A stretch of DNA of 64,000 nt from Pseudoalteromonas piscicida (GCF_002208135.1 NZ_CP021646.1:975501-1039500), one strand, 5' to 3'; shown: positions 44,969-55,594, counted from the stretch's first letter. The notes: a model not told the origin generated them from the letters alone. Numbers and translations: made by a program.

Positions 44969-45475
44969 TTACTTTTGGCACTCATCAGTATCTTTTAAAG
45001 TGCTTCTCCCTGTGTAGCTAACTGACAACGATAGTCCCACGGTAGAACTTGCGCTACAGTAGACAAAAGTACCGTTATAGAGTCCCGCGAGATGACCAAA
45101 GCGGCGAAATATAATGCCGTTTCGTGGGTAGGTGAGCGTGTCACCTGAGTCTACTGAGTCCACAACAGCTAATTTATAATCATCGCCTGAAAACTCACCT
45201 TGGGGGTGGTAGTCGATAAAAACCGTTAACTGAGTGTGCCATTCCTTGTCGTCGCAGCGATTATTTCTCAGTGGGCATAAAGTAACGGTTGCACTGCTTG
45301 CAACGGCTTGAATGCGAGCAAAATTAATGGCCCGTCGTAATGCTTCCAATTTTATTTTTGGTTTATCAAACTCAAATAAAGCCGTAAGACTGGGAAGGGA
45401 AAATAAACTGACGATAGTGATAATCGCCAAACACACTAAAGATTCCATTAGGGAAAAACCCATATGACGATGCAT
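44969..45475 (-). CDS. FimT/GspH family minor pseudopilin
   Basis: 168 residues with a prepilin leader, MGFSLMESLVCLAIITIVSL, with E5. The GspH/FimT fold is seen in the LRRAINFARIQAVASSATVTLC segment, which is usual in FimT/FimU. FimU belongs to the tip-priming complex; FimT binds DNA in natural transformation in some bacteria. The stop codon lies within three bases of the MITE. It is on the strand opposite to pilV-pilE, where fimT and fimU would normally precede pilV. Confidence 0.88.
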   Translation of the reverse strand: MHRHMGFSLMESLVCLAIITIVSLFSLPSLTALFEFDKPKIKLEALRRAINFARIQAVASSATVTLCPLRNNRCDDKEWHTQLTVFIDYHPQGEFSGDDYKLAVVDSVDSGDTLTYPRNGIIFRRFGHLAGLYNGTFVYCSASSTVGLSLSVSYTGRSTLKDTDECQK

Positions 45476-45574
45476 ATCCTTTGCCTCGTATTATATTTTC
45501 TTTAAGCCTAGTCGTTTATATATTAAAGGCAAGATTGGAACTTTGAGATATTTTGCGCATCAGTACTTTTGTGG

Positions 45575-46111
45575 CTATCCACAGGTATCTGTTGTATTTC
45601 CTCGATATAAGGCTGTGCCTGCGGTTGAAATACTCAACTGCTGATTGTTGTCGTCACTGCCAGGACAATAGGTAAAATTGCCGGCGTTTGAACCACTTAA
45701 AAGTCCACTTGAATCAAACCTTAGGCGATTGTCACCAGAAAATACCATAGTGTCGTTATCGTCTACGACCTCCATAGTTCTATGGATAGTATCACCATTA
45801 CTAAATGTGCCATTTTTATCACTATCAACAAACACGCTAATTCTGTTTGTTGCCCAATTATCTTGGCAAGTAAATGGACTCCTAGCTTGAATATTGGCAG
45901 GGGGAGCTGGGCAGAGAATGACAATTTCGTCTGCGGCGGTTGCTTTTACACGAGCAAAAGCGATATTGCGCTGTAATTCTTGTAAGAAGGACTCTGCTCG
46001 GTTGCGTTGCAGCAGGTTGCCATCAAAGCTAAATGAAATGGCCAATACGATAGCCAATATAGCGATGGTTATCATCAGTTCTAGTAGATTGAATCCTGCT
46101 GATTGTTTCAT
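45575..46111 (-). CDS. FimT/GspH family minor pseudopilin, second copy
   Basis: 178 residues from the ATG at 46109-46111, which has GAGG five bases before it; an upstream start at 46180 is rejected. The prepilin motif is SAGFNLLELMITIAILAIV, with N in the place of T after GF. The LQELQRNIAFARVKATAADE helix marks the GspH/FimT fold, and several cysteines (LCPAPP, FTCQD, YCPG, DTCG) may form disulphides. It is the upstream partner of the other FimT-like gene, 99 bases away, and probably forms one operon with it. Which one plays FimU cannot be told. Confidence 0.87.
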   Translation of the reverse strand: MKQSAGFNLLELMITIAILAIVLAISFSFDGNLLQRNRAESFLQELQRNIAFARVKATAADEIVILCPAPPANIQARSPFTCQDNWATNRISVFVDSDKNGTFSNGDTIHRTMEVVDDNDTMVFSGDNRLRFDSSGLLSGSNAGNFTYCPGSDDNNQQLSISTAGTALYRGNTTDTCG

Positions 46112-46215
46112 TACCGCCTCACAACCAAAAAGTAATAATTTATGATTAATATTATTGCGTGAAATCACTTCAACTTTCAATGTCTTTGTTTGCCTTGGGC
46201 AAGCGGATTGTCTAA

Positions 46216-46587
<372 letters not shown>

Positions 46588-46807
46588 TACGCCGTTCAGT
46601 CAAATGCTTACCTTTTAAGGCTGCTTACCTTCTATATATGGGCAGCCTAATTCCTGCCTTATTACAACAATAATCAAATAAAACACGTTAATGGCTGCTG
46701 TCTATGTACAGAAAATAAGTATTTTTTTACTACTGTAGAATGCTTGAAGGCGAGTGCTGGTGAGAGAGGCGTCACGACATCGGTGATATCGTGACTTAGC
46801 ACTTTAT

Positions 46808-47572
46808 TTATTTGTTACGTGCGTTGACCGATTTGGCTTTTTTCACGTTATCCGCAAGATCTGGCAGGCCGAGTTTGCGGTAGCTTTTTTCCATAATGTC
46901 AAAAGCTTGAGTTAGATAACTACTTTGAGAATAGTGTTCCACTACATACTTGCCACGGTTTGCTGCGGCAAGATATGCTTCACGCTCGAAGTAATATTCA
47001 GCGACTCTCAGCTCGTAACGAGCCATTTTGTTTAGTAACCAAACTAAACGTTTTTTCGCTTCTGGTGCATAAGGGCTGTTTGGATAGTTTTTAACTAACG
47101 TGGTTAAATCCTGAAAAGCAACACGGGTACGATTGGCATCGCGGTCGGCTCTGTCTACACCGAAATATTCTTGGAATGCGTTTTCGTCAGCTTTTATGCT
47201 TACCAGACCTCGCATGTAGTACATATAGTCTAGGTCTTTATGATTTGGATTTAAGCGAATAAAACGATCAATAGTGGCGAGTGCTTGGTCAGTGTTACCT
47301 GTTTGATAATATGCATAAACTAAGTCCATTTGAACTTGTCTTGCATAAGGGCCAAACGGGTAACGAGCATTAATAGCCCCTAATAATTCAATAGCACGGG
47401 CATATAAACCAGAATCTAATGTTTGTTTAGCATCTTCATAAAGCGCTTGGGCGGATTTGTTTGGTACGCGTTCAATATCTTCTTGTTCTGGTGCGGATGA
47501 ACAGGCTGCCAAACCTAAAACAGACGCGGCTAACGCCAGCCTAAAGGCGTGTGTCCTTAAGTTTTTAATCAT
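46808..47572 (-). CDS. bamD: Outer-membrane assembly lipoprotein BamD
   Basis: 254 residues with a lipoprotein signal (lipobox LAAC, C24) and five TPR-like helical repeats, seen from SAQALYEDAKQTLDSGLY on. BamD is the essential lipoprotein of the BAM complex and reads the C-terminal signal of unfolded outer-membrane proteins, TamA among them. Length fits (E. coli 245). It is transcribed divergently from rluD, the same arrangement as in E. coli. Confidence 0.97.
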   Translation of the reverse strand: MIKNLRTHAFRLALAASVLGLAACSSAPEQEDIERVPNKSAQALYEDAKQTLDSGLYARAIELLGAINARYPFGPYARQVQMDLVYAYYQTGNTDQALATIDRFIRLNPNHKDLDYMYYMRGLVSIKADENAFQEYFGVDRADRDANRTRVAFQDLTTLVKNYPNSPYAPEAKKRLVWLLNKMARYELRVAEYYFEREAYLAAANRGKYVVEHYSQSSYLTQAFDIMEKSYRKLGLPDLADNVKKAKSVNARNK

Positions 47573-47695
47573 TTTATTTTACTACCTTTGTTTTCTTCGG
47601 CTAGGCCAACTCGGCAAAACCGAGTAAACTATGCATTAATACGATTCTAACCCAGTCGAGCACGGCTTGCACTGGTAAATTAGGTAAAGTTTCAG

Positions 47696-48673
47696 ATGTC
47701 AGAGCAAATTTCCCTCCAAGCGGAGGTTCCAGTCGAACTCGGTGGTAAACGTCTAGACCAAATATTGGCGCAATTGTTCCCAGATTTTTCTCGTTCAAGA
47801 ATAAAAACTTGGATCCTTGAAGATAAAGTCACCGTAGATGGTGAAGTATTCAACACCCCTCGTGAAAAACTACTTGGTGGCGAAAGTGTCGCTATCGAGA
47901 CGGTTATCGAAGCACAGCGTGAATACGAAGCGCAAGATATAGAGCTAGACATTGTTTACGAAGATGACGACATTCTAGTGATAAACAAGCCGATGGGGCT
48001 GGTAGTTCACCCTGGTGCCGGTAATCCAGATGGCACTGTGTTAAATGCGCTGCTGCATCACCATCCAGAAATCATTAACGTACCTCGTGCTGGTATCGTA
48101 CATCGTCTCGATAAAGACACGACCGGTCTAATGGTCGTTGCAAAAACCATCCAAGCACAAACGCACTTGGTGAAGAATTTACAAGCGCGTGAAAACTTCA
48201 CACGTGAATACGAGGCAATTTGTAATGGCACGATGACGGCAGGTGGCATGATTGAAAAGCCAATCGGTCGTCACGCAACCAAGCGTACACATATGGCGGT
48301 GCATGAGATGGGTAAACCAGCAATTACTCATTACCGTGTTGCGGAAAAATTTAGGGCACACACACGCTTGCGCCTGCGATTAGAAACCGGTAGAACGCAC
48401 CAAATTCGTGTACATATGGCGTATTTGAATCACCCACTAATTGGCGATCAGCTCTATGGCGGCCGTCCTCGTCCACCAAGAAATGCGACTCAAGGATTAA
48501 CCGAGCAACTAAGAGAGTTTAAACGTCAGGCATTGCATGCTATAAAACTGAGTATCGCTCACCCTATTACTGGCGAGAAGATGACATGGGAAGCGCCTGT
48601 GCCTGAAGATATGATTAAACTGGTGGCAGCGCTCAGAGAAGATACCAAAGAAAACCCGGATTTAACGTTATAA
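47696..48673 (+). CDS. rluD: 23S rRNA pseudouridine(1911/1915/1917) synthase RluD
   Basis: 325 residues: an S4 RNA-binding domain (about residues 15-75) and the RluA-type catalytic domain with HRLDKDTTG and the nucleophile D139, the same number as in E. coli RluD. The ARENFTREYEAIC and GRTHQIRVHM segments are also in place. It modifies helix 69 of 23S rRNA, at the subunit bridge. It stands divergent from bamD and one base before pgeF, the bamD/rluD-pgeF-clpB order of E. coli. Confidence 0.97.
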   Translation: MSEQISLQAEVPVELGGKRLDQILAQLFPDFSRSRIKTWILEDKVTVDGEVFNTPREKLLGGESVAIETVIEAQREYEAQDIELDIVYEDDDILVINKPMGLVVHPGAGNPDGTVLNALLHHHPEIINVPRAGIVHRLDKDTTGLMVVAKTIQAQTHLVKNLQARENFTREYEAICNGTMTAGGMIEKPIGRHATKRTHMAVHEMGKPAITHYRVAEKFRAHTRLRLRLETGRTHQIRVHMAYLNHPLIGDQLYGGRPRPPRNATQGLTEQLREFKRQALHAIKLSIAHPITGEKMTWEAPVPEDMIKLVAALREDTKENPDLTL

Positions 48674-48674
48674 G

Positions 48675-49391
48675 ATGCAACTTGCTCAGTGGCCATTAAC
48701 CCAATTCGTTGGGACATTATCAACAACGCGTAAGGGCGGTGTTTCAGCACCGCCGTATGATAGCTTGAATTTAGCCTTTCATGTTGGTGATGGAGCCGAA
48801 CAGGTAGCCGAAAACCGTCGAATTTTACACGGTTATGTGGCCAACCCGATTGTATGGCTTGAGCAAGTTCATGGCGCAGAAGTGGTGGTGGTCGACGAGC
48901 AGTTTGAAATCGCGCAGGTCCATCAAGCCGATGCCTTATACACTCGCCTGCGTCAAACACCACTGGCTATTATGACGGCAGACTGCTTACCCATTCTGCT
49001 TGCATCAAAAGATGGTGAAGAGGTGGCCGCTATCCATGGTGGTTGGAAGCCTCTTGCTGCTGGAATTATCTCGCAAACACTGGCTAAGTTTACCTGTGCA
49101 CCTGAAGAGATCTGTGTATGGTTTGGCCCAGCGATTGGGCCTAGTGCATTCGAGGTGGGCGAAGACGTAGTACAGGCTTTTGAGGCGCAACGAAATACGG
49201 CATTTGTTGCCAAAAAAGACGGTAAATATCTTGCGGATATTTTCGAGCTTGCACAGTCGTTACTACGTGAGCAAGGTGTAAAAGATTTTTACGGCGATAA
49301 ACACTGTACAGTAACTATGTCCGAGCAGTATTTTTCTTATCGTAGAGACAAAACAACGGGCCGTATGGCAACTTTGATTTGGCGCAAATAA
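48675..49391 (+). CDS. pgeF: Peptidoglycan editing factor PgeF (laccase-domain protein)
   Basis: 238 residues of the YfiH/PgeF family. The metal-site residues are seen in DCLPILLAS and AAIHGGWKPLAAGI, and GPAIGPSAFEVGEDV and EQYFSYRRD are family marks. Once called polyphenol oxidase, the protein is now known to remove wrongly placed L-serine from the murein precursor UDP-MurNAc-L-Ser. The ATG is one base after the rluD stop, so both are translated from one message; clpB follows. Confidence 0.93.
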   Translation: MQLAQWPLTQFVGTLSTTRKGGVSAPPYDSLNLAFHVGDGAEQVAENRRILHGYVANPIVWLEQVHGAEVVVVDEQFEIAQVHQADALYTRLRQTPLAIMTADCLPILLASKDGEEVAAIHGGWKPLAAGIISQTLAKFTCAPEEICVWFGPAIGPSAFEVGEDVVQAFEAQRNTAFVAKKDGKYLADIFELAQSLLREQGVKDFYGDKHCTVTMSEQYFSYRRDKTTGRMATLIWRK

Positions 49392-49415
49392 TCAGGGTAA
49401 ATTATTACTTTTACG

Positions 49416-49444
49416 CTTGATCTTCGTTCAGTTAATACCCATAA
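49416..49444 (+). promoter_or_regulatory. Heat-shock (sigma32) promoter of clpB
   Basis: CTTGATC, 14 bases, ACCCATAA. It compares well with the sigma32 consensus CTTGAAA-N13/14-CCCCATNT. The clpB ATG is about 38 bases on. Confidence 0.6.
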
Positions 49445-49481
49445 ATAAGGTAATTCGATATTTTATATGGGTAAATAAATC

Positions 49482-52055
49482 ATGCGTTTAGATAGATTTA
49501 CAAGCAAATTCCAAGCTGCACTTTCCGATGCGCAGTCATTAGCGCTTGGGCGCGATCACCAATTTATTGAACCTGTTCATTTAATGTATGCTTTGCTCCA
49601 GCAAAGCGGCTCGAGTGTGCGCGCATTATTAGCACAAGCAGGTGTGAGCGCCGACGAGCTTAATACGAAATTGTCACAAGCCATTGAAAAACTATTTAAA
49701 GTAGAAGGTGTAGGTGGTGATGTACAGCTTTCAAATAACCTTATCTCCCTGATCAATCTGTGTGATAAATATGCACAAAAGCGTAAAGACAAATATATCT
49801 CCAGCGAGTTATTTGTTTTTGCTGCGTGCGAAGATAAAGGCCCATTAGGCGAGATTTTCAAAGCGCTTAACATCACTCAGCCAAAGATCGAGCAAGCCAT
49901 TAAGGCGATTCGAGGGGGTCAAAAAGTGGATGACCCTAATGCCGAAGACACTCGCCAAGCACTTGAGAAATTTACTATCGATCTCACTGAGCGTGCCGAG
50001 CAAGGCAAGCTTGATCCGGTTATAGGCCGTGACGACGAAATTCGCCGCACTATTCAAGTGCTACAGCGCCGTACTAAAAACAACCCTGTACTTATCGGTG
50101 AACCGGGCGTTGGTAAAACCGCCATCGTTGAGGGGCTCGCGCAGCGTATTATCAACGGTGAAGTTCCAGAAGGCTTGAAAAGTAAGCGCGTACTATCGCT
50201 AGATATGGGAGCATTGGTGGCGGGAGCCAAATACCGTGGTGAATTTGAAGAGCGCCTAAAGTCGGTATTAAACGAGCTGGCTAAAGAAGAAGGCCAAGTT
50301 ATTCTCTTTATTGATGAAATCCATACTATGGTGGGAGCCGGTAAAACCGACGGTGCAATGGATGCGGGCAACATGCTAAAACCCGCACTTGCTCGTGGTG
50401 AGCTTCACTGTGTGGGGGCGACCACGCTTGATGAGTATCGTCAGTATATTGAAAAGGACGCAGCACTCGAGCGTCGTTTCCAAAAAGTATTTGTTGCAGA
50501 GCCAACCGTAGAGGATACCATCGCGATTCTACGTGGCTTAAAAGAGCGTTACGAGTTGCACCACTCGGTGGATATTACCGATCCTGCGATTGTTGCCGCG
50601 GCTAATTTATCACATCGTTATATTTCAGACAGGCAGCTTCCTGATAAAGCTATCGATTTGATAGACGAAGCAGGGTCTTCAATTCGACTGCAAATTGACT
50701 CAAAGCCGGAGCAATTAGACAGACTAGAGCGCCGCATTATCCAACTAAAACTGGAAGATAACGCGCTGGCAAAAGAGAAAGATGAAGCGAGTCAAAAGCG
50801 TCGCACTGAGATGCAAACGCTCATCAGTGAATTAGAAGCTGAGTACCGAGAGCTAGATGAAGTGTGGAATGCCGAAAAAGCCTCACTACAAGGCACACAA
50901 GTGATTAAGGCTGAGCTTGAGCAAGCGCGTTTAGATCTAGAAGTCGCGCGTAGAGCAAGTGACTTGCAACGTATGTCCGAACTGCAATACGGTCGGATCC
51001 CTGAGCTTGAGCGAAAACTAGACCTTGCTTCTCAGGCTGAAATGCAGGAAATGAGTCTTTTAAAGAATCAGGTTGGTGAAGATGAAATTGCAGAAATTTT
51101 GTCTCGCTGGACTGGGATCCCGGTCGCAAAAATGCTTCAAGGTGAGCGTGAAAAGTTACTGCAAATGGAAGACGAACTCCATAAAAAAGTGATTGGTCAA
51201 GACGAAGCCGTTAATGCGGTTGCCAACGCTATACGTCGCTCGCGAGCCGGGCTTGCAGACCCAAACCGCCCAATTGGTTCGTTCTTGTTCCTAGGTCCAA
51301 CAGGGGTTGGTAAAACGGAGCTGACCAAAGCGTTAGCCAACTTTATGTTTGATACGGAAGACGCCATGGTGCGGATTGATATGTCCGAATTTATGGAAAA
51401 ACACTCAGTTGCGCGCTTGGTTGGCGCACCTCCTGGCTATGTTGGCTACGAAGAAGGCGGCTATTTGACAGAAGCGGTAAGGCGTCGTCCCTATTCTGTG
51501 ATTTTGCTTGATGAAGTGGAAAAAGCGCATCCAGATGTATTTAACATCTTATTGCAGGTCTTGGACGATGGTCGCTTGACCGACGGTCAAGGTCGTACAG
51601 TCGATTTTAAAAATGCGGTGATCATCATGACCTCGAACTTAGGGTCGGATGTTATTCAAGAGCAAGCAGGAAGTAACGACTACGCGACACTCAAAGAGCG
51701 TGTTATGGGCGTATTGGCTAATCAGTTTAGACCTGAATTTATTAACCGTATTGATGAAACCGTGGTGTTCCACCCGCTTATCAATGAACATATTAAAGAA
51801 ATAGCGAGTATCCAGTTAGACAGATTGAGTAAACGTTTAACTGAAAGAGGGTTTGCGCTCGAGCTCAGTGATGCCGCGCTTGATAAAATCGCTGCAAGCG
51901 GGTTTGATCCTGTATATGGTGCGCGTCCTTTAAAACGGGCAGTACAACAATACATTGAAAACCCGCTGGCGCAGGACTTATTACAAGGTAAGTTTGTGAC
52001 TGGCGATACCATTAAAGTAGAGGTGGTTGACGACAAAATCGTGTTCAATCACTAA
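49482..52055 (+). CDS. clpB: ClpB protein disaggregase
   Basis: 857 residues, as in E. coli. An N-terminal Clp-N domain (1-145) is followed by two AAA+ modules with Walker A motifs GEPGVGKT (about residue 206) and GPTGVGKT (about 605), and the long coiled-coil middle domain (about 400-525) that contacts DnaK. The pore-loop segment [14 protein letters not shown] is present. ClpB threads aggregated proteins through its ring and works with DnaK after heat stress. A sigma32 promoter precedes it. Confidence 0.98.
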   Translation: MRLDRFTSKFQAALSDAQSLALGRDHQFIEPVHLMYALLQQSGSSVRALLAQAGVSADELNTKLSQAIEKLFKVEGVGGDVQLSNNLISLINLCDKYAQKRKDKYISSELFVFAACEDKGPLGEIFKALNITQPKIEQAIKAIRGGQKVDDPNAEDTRQALEKFTIDLTERAEQGKLDPVIGRDDEIRRTIQVLQRRTKNNPVLIGEPGVGKTAIVEGLAQRIINGEVPEGLKSKRVLSLDMGALVAGAKYRGEFEERLKSVLNELAKEEGQVILFIDEIHTMVGAGKTDGAMDAGNMLKPALARGELHCVGATTLDEYRQYIEKDAALERRFQKVFVAEPTVEDTIAILRGLKERYELHHSVDITDPAIVAAANLSHRYISDRQLPDKAIDLIDEAGSSIRLQIDSKPEQLDRLERRIIQLKLEDNALAKEKDEASQKRRTEMQTLISELEAEYRELDEVWNAEKASLQGTQVIKAELEQARLDLEVARRASDLQRMSELQYGRIPELERKLDLASQAEMQEMSLLKNQVGEDEIAEILSRWTGIPVAKMLQGEREKLLQMEDELHKKVIGQDEAVNAVANAIRRSRAGLADPNRPIGSFLFLGPTGVGKTELTKALANFMFDTEDAMVRIDMSEFMEKHSVARLVGAPPGYVGYEEGGYLTEAVRRRPYSVILLDEVEKAHPDVFNILLQVLDDGRLTDGQGRTVDFKNAVIIMTSNLGSDVIQEQAGSNDYATLKERVMGVLANQFRPEFINRIDETVVFHPLINEHIKEIASIQLDRLSKRLTERGFALELSDAALDKIAASGFDPVYGARPLKRAVQQYIENPLAQDLLQGKFVTGDTIKVEVVDDKIVFNH

Positions 52056-52062
52056 TATAGCT

Positions 52063-52097
52063 AAACGCGCTTACAGCCATGCTGTAAGCGCGTTTTT
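52063..52097 (+). terminator. Rho-independent terminator of clpB
   Basis: AACGCGCTTACAGC, loop CAT, GCTGTAAGCGCGTT, then TTT: a 14-base-pair stem directly after the gene. Confidence 0.9.
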
Positions 52098-52183
52098 CCT
52101 TCCCTTACCGTAAACTTCTTCAAACTCCTTACCCTTTCGCGTATTCTACAAAGATAACAAACTGCCTTCTAAGAAAGCTGCTT

Positions 52184-53119
52184 ATGATAAACAAGTCAAC
52201 CACTTACGGTATTTACGAATTTGGTGATAGCAATCAACTGTGTAGCACAACCGTTTCCTTACCAGCGCTTACTTCAGGCCAAGTGCGCATAAAAGTAAAC
52301 AGTACCAGTATTAATCCTATTGAAGTGAAAACCAGACAAGGCCTTGGTTATGTTGCAGCGCAAAAAAGCGCAGATGCCTTTTTGCCGCTCGGATACGATC
52401 TGTATGGTGAGGTGGTTGAGGTTTATGGCCCAGATAGCCAATTTAAAGTAGGCGACCTTGTCATCGGTATGATTGGATTTGCGAGTAACCCTGGTACCTA
52501 TAGTGATTATGTAGTGGCGCTTGCATCAGAGCTCATCAAGGTTTCTTTGCAAGAAAATCCAGATATTGCAGGTCTTAGTCTTGCGGGTCTTACGGCAAAA
52601 CAAGCGTTAGATAAATTCTCTAATCGTAATCGTCCACTATATGTATTGGCACCAACTGGCGGCGTGGGGCATTTTGCAATTCAATTGGCACAGCTCCAAG
52701 GGCGAAAAGTCATCGCTGTCTCGACCCGGCCTGAGCACGAATTGTTGTCGAAGCTTAAGGTAACGGCAATTAGTTATAACGAATTTTATCAGCACCAAGT
52801 TGAGTGCGATTTACTGGACTTAATTGGTGGCGATATTGCATTACAGTGTGTCAACTCGATGAAGTCGAATTCGCACCTAGTGACTATTCCCAGCGTCACC
52901 AAAGAAATGGTCTGTGAGCGAGCCACGACAAGGGGTGTAAAGGCTGAAGGTATGCTGGTTGCGAGTAATTTAGACGATCTTAAATATTTGTATCAGGCGT
53001 ATCAAGCTGGCAAAATCAGCATAAATGTAAGTCATTACTTTGCTATGGCGGATATTGCGCTGGCTCATCACTGTATGGAAAGTGGTAAGCATGTTGGTAA
53101 AGTTATTATTAAGGCCTAA
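52184..53119 (+). CDS. Medium-chain (zinc-independent) alcohol dehydrogenase/quinone oxidoreductase family protein
   Basis: 311 residues of the MDR fold: an N-terminal GroES-like part (QVRIKVNSTSINPIEVKTR, LGYDLYGEVVEV) and a Rossmann part with the nucleotide loop APTGGVGHFAIQLAQ. The zinc ligands of true alcohol dehydrogenases are missing, so it should be a quinone oxidoreductase-like NADPH enzyme. The substrate is unknown. It stands alone between clpB and gshA. Confidence 0.88.
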   Translation: MINKSTTYGIYEFGDSNQLCSTTVSLPALTSGQVRIKVNSTSINPIEVKTRQGLGYVAAQKSADAFLPLGYDLYGEVVEVYGPDSQFKVGDLVIGMIGFASNPGTYSDYVVALASELIKVSLQENPDIAGLSLAGLTAKQALDKFSNRNRPLYVLAPTGGVGHFAIQLAQLQGRKVIAVSTRPEHELLSKLKVTAISYNEFYQHQVECDLLDLIGGDIALQCVNSMKSNSHLVTIPSVTKEMVCERATTRGVKAEGMLVASNLDDLKYLYQAYQAGKISINVSHYFAMADIALAHHCMESGKHVGKVIIKA

Positions 53120-53185
53120 GTGTACTAAAAGTAGCCATATTTAAATTGATTACTCGGTTTAAATCACTCATTTAATGAATACACT

Positions 53186-53194
53186 TGGTATAAT
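53186..53194 (+). promoter_or_regulatory. Extended -10 promoter element before gshA
   Basis: TTGGTATAAT, an extended -10 with TG two bases before a perfect TATAAT. The -35 is poor. The start site would be near 53201, about 47 bases before the TTG start of gshA. Confidence 0.5.
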
Positions 53195-53247
53195 TTGGTT
53201 TCGACCCCATAAACTTGAAATTGGCCTGTAGGTTCGAGGAAGAATTT

Positions 53248-54825
53248 TTGAAACAATTAGACTTAAACACTAAGCTGGACTTATTGTCTGACGGCGCGCA
53301 TCGCGGCGTTTTCAAAGGTATCAAAAGAGGTATCGAACGTGAGGCATTGCGGATCCAAGGGTCGGGAAAAATAGCGAAAACACCGCATCCAGAAAAGACG
53401 GGCCACGCACTGACCAATGGTCATATCACCACTGATTTTTCTGAGTCGCTACTCGAATTTATCACTCCGGTGAGTGAAGACCCACAAGAGACATTAGCGC
53501 AACTTTCTGATCTACAGAAGTTTACTTTGGCTAACATGGGTGATGAGTTACTCTGGCCTTTGTCGATGCCGTGCTTTATTGAGGACGAAGAAGATATTGT
53601 CCTAGCACAGTTTGGCACTTCTAATATCGGCAAAATGAAAACGCTATATCGTGAGGGGCTGAAAAACCGTTATGGCAGCATGATGCAGGCCATTGCTGGG
53701 GTGCACTTCAATATTTCGTTTCCAGAGACCGTATGGCAAAGTCTGCAAGTGATGTCTGAAGACGATAAGCCTCAACAATCATTTATCTCCCAGCAGTATT
53801 TAGGCCTTATTCGTAATTTCAAGCGTGAAATGTGGCTGATCAGCTACCTGTTTGGCGCATCTCCTGCGCTTTGTCCGTCATTTTTGCAAGGCAAAAAGAG
53901 CGACTTGCCATTTAGTAAGCTAGAAAATGGCTCCATCTACCTTGAATATGGCACGGCACTGAGACTTGGCGATTTAGGATATACCAATAGCGCACAAAGC
54001 TCGCTTAAGGTGATGTATAACGATCTGGATGAGTATATCGCAGGATTGCGACAAGCTATTCGTTGCCGCTCTGACTTATACCACGAAATTCCAGACTATC
54101 GAGCGACAGAGCCAAAACAACTGAATCGCAACATTTTACAAATTGAAAATGAGTTTTACTCGCCAATTAGACCAAAACGCAATGCCAAGTCTGGAGAAAC
54201 GCCGACTCAGGCACTTGAACGTGGTGGTATCGAGTATATCGAGATCCGTGCGCTGGATGTTAACCCATTTGAGCATACTGGTGTGAGCCTTGAACAGATC
54301 CACTTCCTAGACGTATTCCTAACCTATTGTTTGTTAAAACCAAGTCCTGAACTTTCGTTTGAAGCGCAAAAGCTAGCTGGTAAGAATTTACATCAGGTGG
54401 TTAATCAAGGTCGCTGCACCGCACTTGAACTGAGTAAAGCGGGTGAGCCTGTGAGTTTGAAACAGTGGGGCACGGAGATTTTTACAGACTTACTTAAAGT
54501 CGCAAAAATGTTAGATGCGAGTACTGAAAAATCAGTCTACGTGGCAACAGTGGAAAAATTAATGCTGTCAATTGAAACGCCTGCACTTACTTTTTCTGGG
54601 CAGTTGCTATCCCAACTGAAGCGTCGTACCTTAGAACAAGGCTCAATGGGTATTGAACTTGCGAACAAATATAAGCAACTTCATCAAGATATCAGATACG
54701 GCTATTACGATGAAGATACGCTTAAGTCATTTGCACATCAGTCTTTCGAAGATGAGGCAGAGGTTAGGGCAGCTGATACGCTAGACTTTACCGCATTCCT
54801 TGACGATTATTTTTCAAGGGCATAA
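53248..54825 (+). CDS. gshA: Glutamate-cysteine ligase
   Basis: GshA joins glutamate and cysteine, the first step of glutathione synthesis. The E. coli-type enzyme is recognised by GIKRGIEREALRI, the HITTDFSESLLEFITP segment and IEYIEIRALDVNPFEHTG. I place the start at the TTG 53248, which has GAGGA seven bases before it and gives 525 residues (E. coli 518). An earlier TTG at 53215 is also in frame but has no ribosome site and lies close to the likely transcription start. A rare start codon may limit its expression. Confidence 0.94.
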   Translation: MKQLDLNTKLDLLSDGAHRGVFKGIKRGIEREALRIQGSGKIAKTPHPEKTGHALTNGHITTDFSESLLEFITPVSEDPQETLAQLSDLQKFTLANMGDELLWPLSMPCFIEDEEDIVLAQFGTSNIGKMKTLYREGLKNRYGSMMQAIAGVHFNISFPETVWQSLQVMSEDDKPQQSFISQQYLGLIRNFKREMWLISYLFGASPALCPSFLQGKKSDLPFSKLENGSIYLEYGTALRLGDLGYTNSAQSSLKVMYNDLDEYIAGLRQAIRCRSDLYHEIPDYRATEPKQLNRNILQIENEFYSPIRPKRNAKSGETPTQALERGGIEYIEIRALDVNPFEHTGVSLEQIHFLDVFLTYCLLKPSPELSFEAQKLAGKNLHQVVNQGRCTALELSKAGEPVSLKQWGTEIFTDLLKVAKMLDASTEKSVYVATVEKLMLSIETPALTFSGQLLSQLKRRTLEQGSMGIELANKYKQLHQDIRYGYYDEDTLKSFAHQSFEDEAEVRAADTLDFTAFLDDYFSRA

Positions 54826-54837
54826 TGTATAAGGCAT

Positions 54838-54866
54838 AAAAAAGCGCAGCCATAAGGCTGCGCAAA
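54838..54866 (+). terminator. Terminator after gshA
   Basis: GCGCAGCC, loop ATAA, GGCTGCGC, followed by AAATAAATTT, with an A-run on the left. Strong stem, weak T-tract. Confidence 0.6.
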
Positions 54867-54955
54867 TAAATTTCAGGGATGAAACAATGCTAAACTGCTG
54901 CATTCATAAGTTCAGACCAATGCAAATTTTAAAAGTTCATTAGGTTTCGAAAAAA

Positions 54956-55564
54956 ATGCAAAAAAAATTAATTTTAATTGGCCTCGTCGCTGTTTTATCC
55001 GGATGTGCTACTGCACCACCTAAACAACCTCATGATATTTGCAAGGTTTTTGAGGAAAAAGAAGATTGGTATTATGACGCTCGTGACGCTCAAGAAAAAT
55101 GGGGCTCACCAAAGCATGTACTGATGAGCATGATGTACCAAGAAAGTTCTTTTCGTCATGATGCTGCTCCTCCTATGGAATATTTCCTGTGGTTTATTCC
55201 TGTTGGCAGAGTGAGCTCTGCTTATGGCTACTCTCAAGCCAAAACTCCGACTTGGTCTGATTATATTCGTGAAACTGGAAACTCAGGTGCAGATCGCGAT
55301 GACTTTGAAGACGCCATCGATTTTATGGCTTGGTTTGTATACAAAACTCACAAGGTAAACGGCGTGTCTAAATGGGACGCTTACGCACAATACCTCAATT
55401 ATCATGAAGGCTGGGGCGGTTATCGTCGTGGTACTTATAAAAATAAGAAATGGTTAATGCAAGTCGCAAACAAGGTAAAGCATCGTGCTGCGCGCTATGC
55501 CGTTCAACTTAAACGCTGTGAAGATGATTTAGATAAGAACTGGTTCGAGAGAATTTTTTCTTGA
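54956..55564 (+). CDS. Lipoprotein with lytic transglycosylase (SLT) fold
   Basis: 202 residues, with a lipoprotein signal (LSGC, C17), so it is probably anchored in the outer membrane. The SLT part shows the candidate catalytic glutamate E63 in MMYQESSFRHDA, then SAYGYSQAKTPTW and later YLNYHEGWGGY, similar to soluble transglycosylases but smaller. It would cut glycan strands of murein. The family is widespread in Alteromonadales and Vibrio. It lies alone between gshA and the CNNM gene. Confidence 0.87.
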   Translation: MQKKLILIGLVAVLSGCATAPPKQPHDICKVFEEKEDWYYDARDAQEKWGSPKHVLMSMMYQESSFRHDAAPPMEYFLWFIPVGRVSSAYGYSQAKTPTWSDYIRETGNSGADRDDFEDAIDFMAWFVYKTHKVNGVSKWDAYAQYLNYHEGWGGYRRGTYKNKKWLMQVANKVKHRAARYAVQLKRCEDDLDKNWFERIFS

Positions 55565-55569
55565 GAAAA

Positions 55570-55594
55570 TTGCGGTGTTACTTTCAACACCGCA
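55570..55594 (+). terminator. Hairpin terminator after the lipoprotein gene
   Basis: TTGCGGTGTT, loop ACTTTC, AACACCGCAA. Little T-tract on the plus strand; it may serve both convergent genes. Confidence 0.55.

Noticed and set aside
46618..46650. AGGCTGC...GGCAGCCT hairpin after glnB
   Set aside because: The loop is long and no T-tract follows, so a terminator call is not supported.
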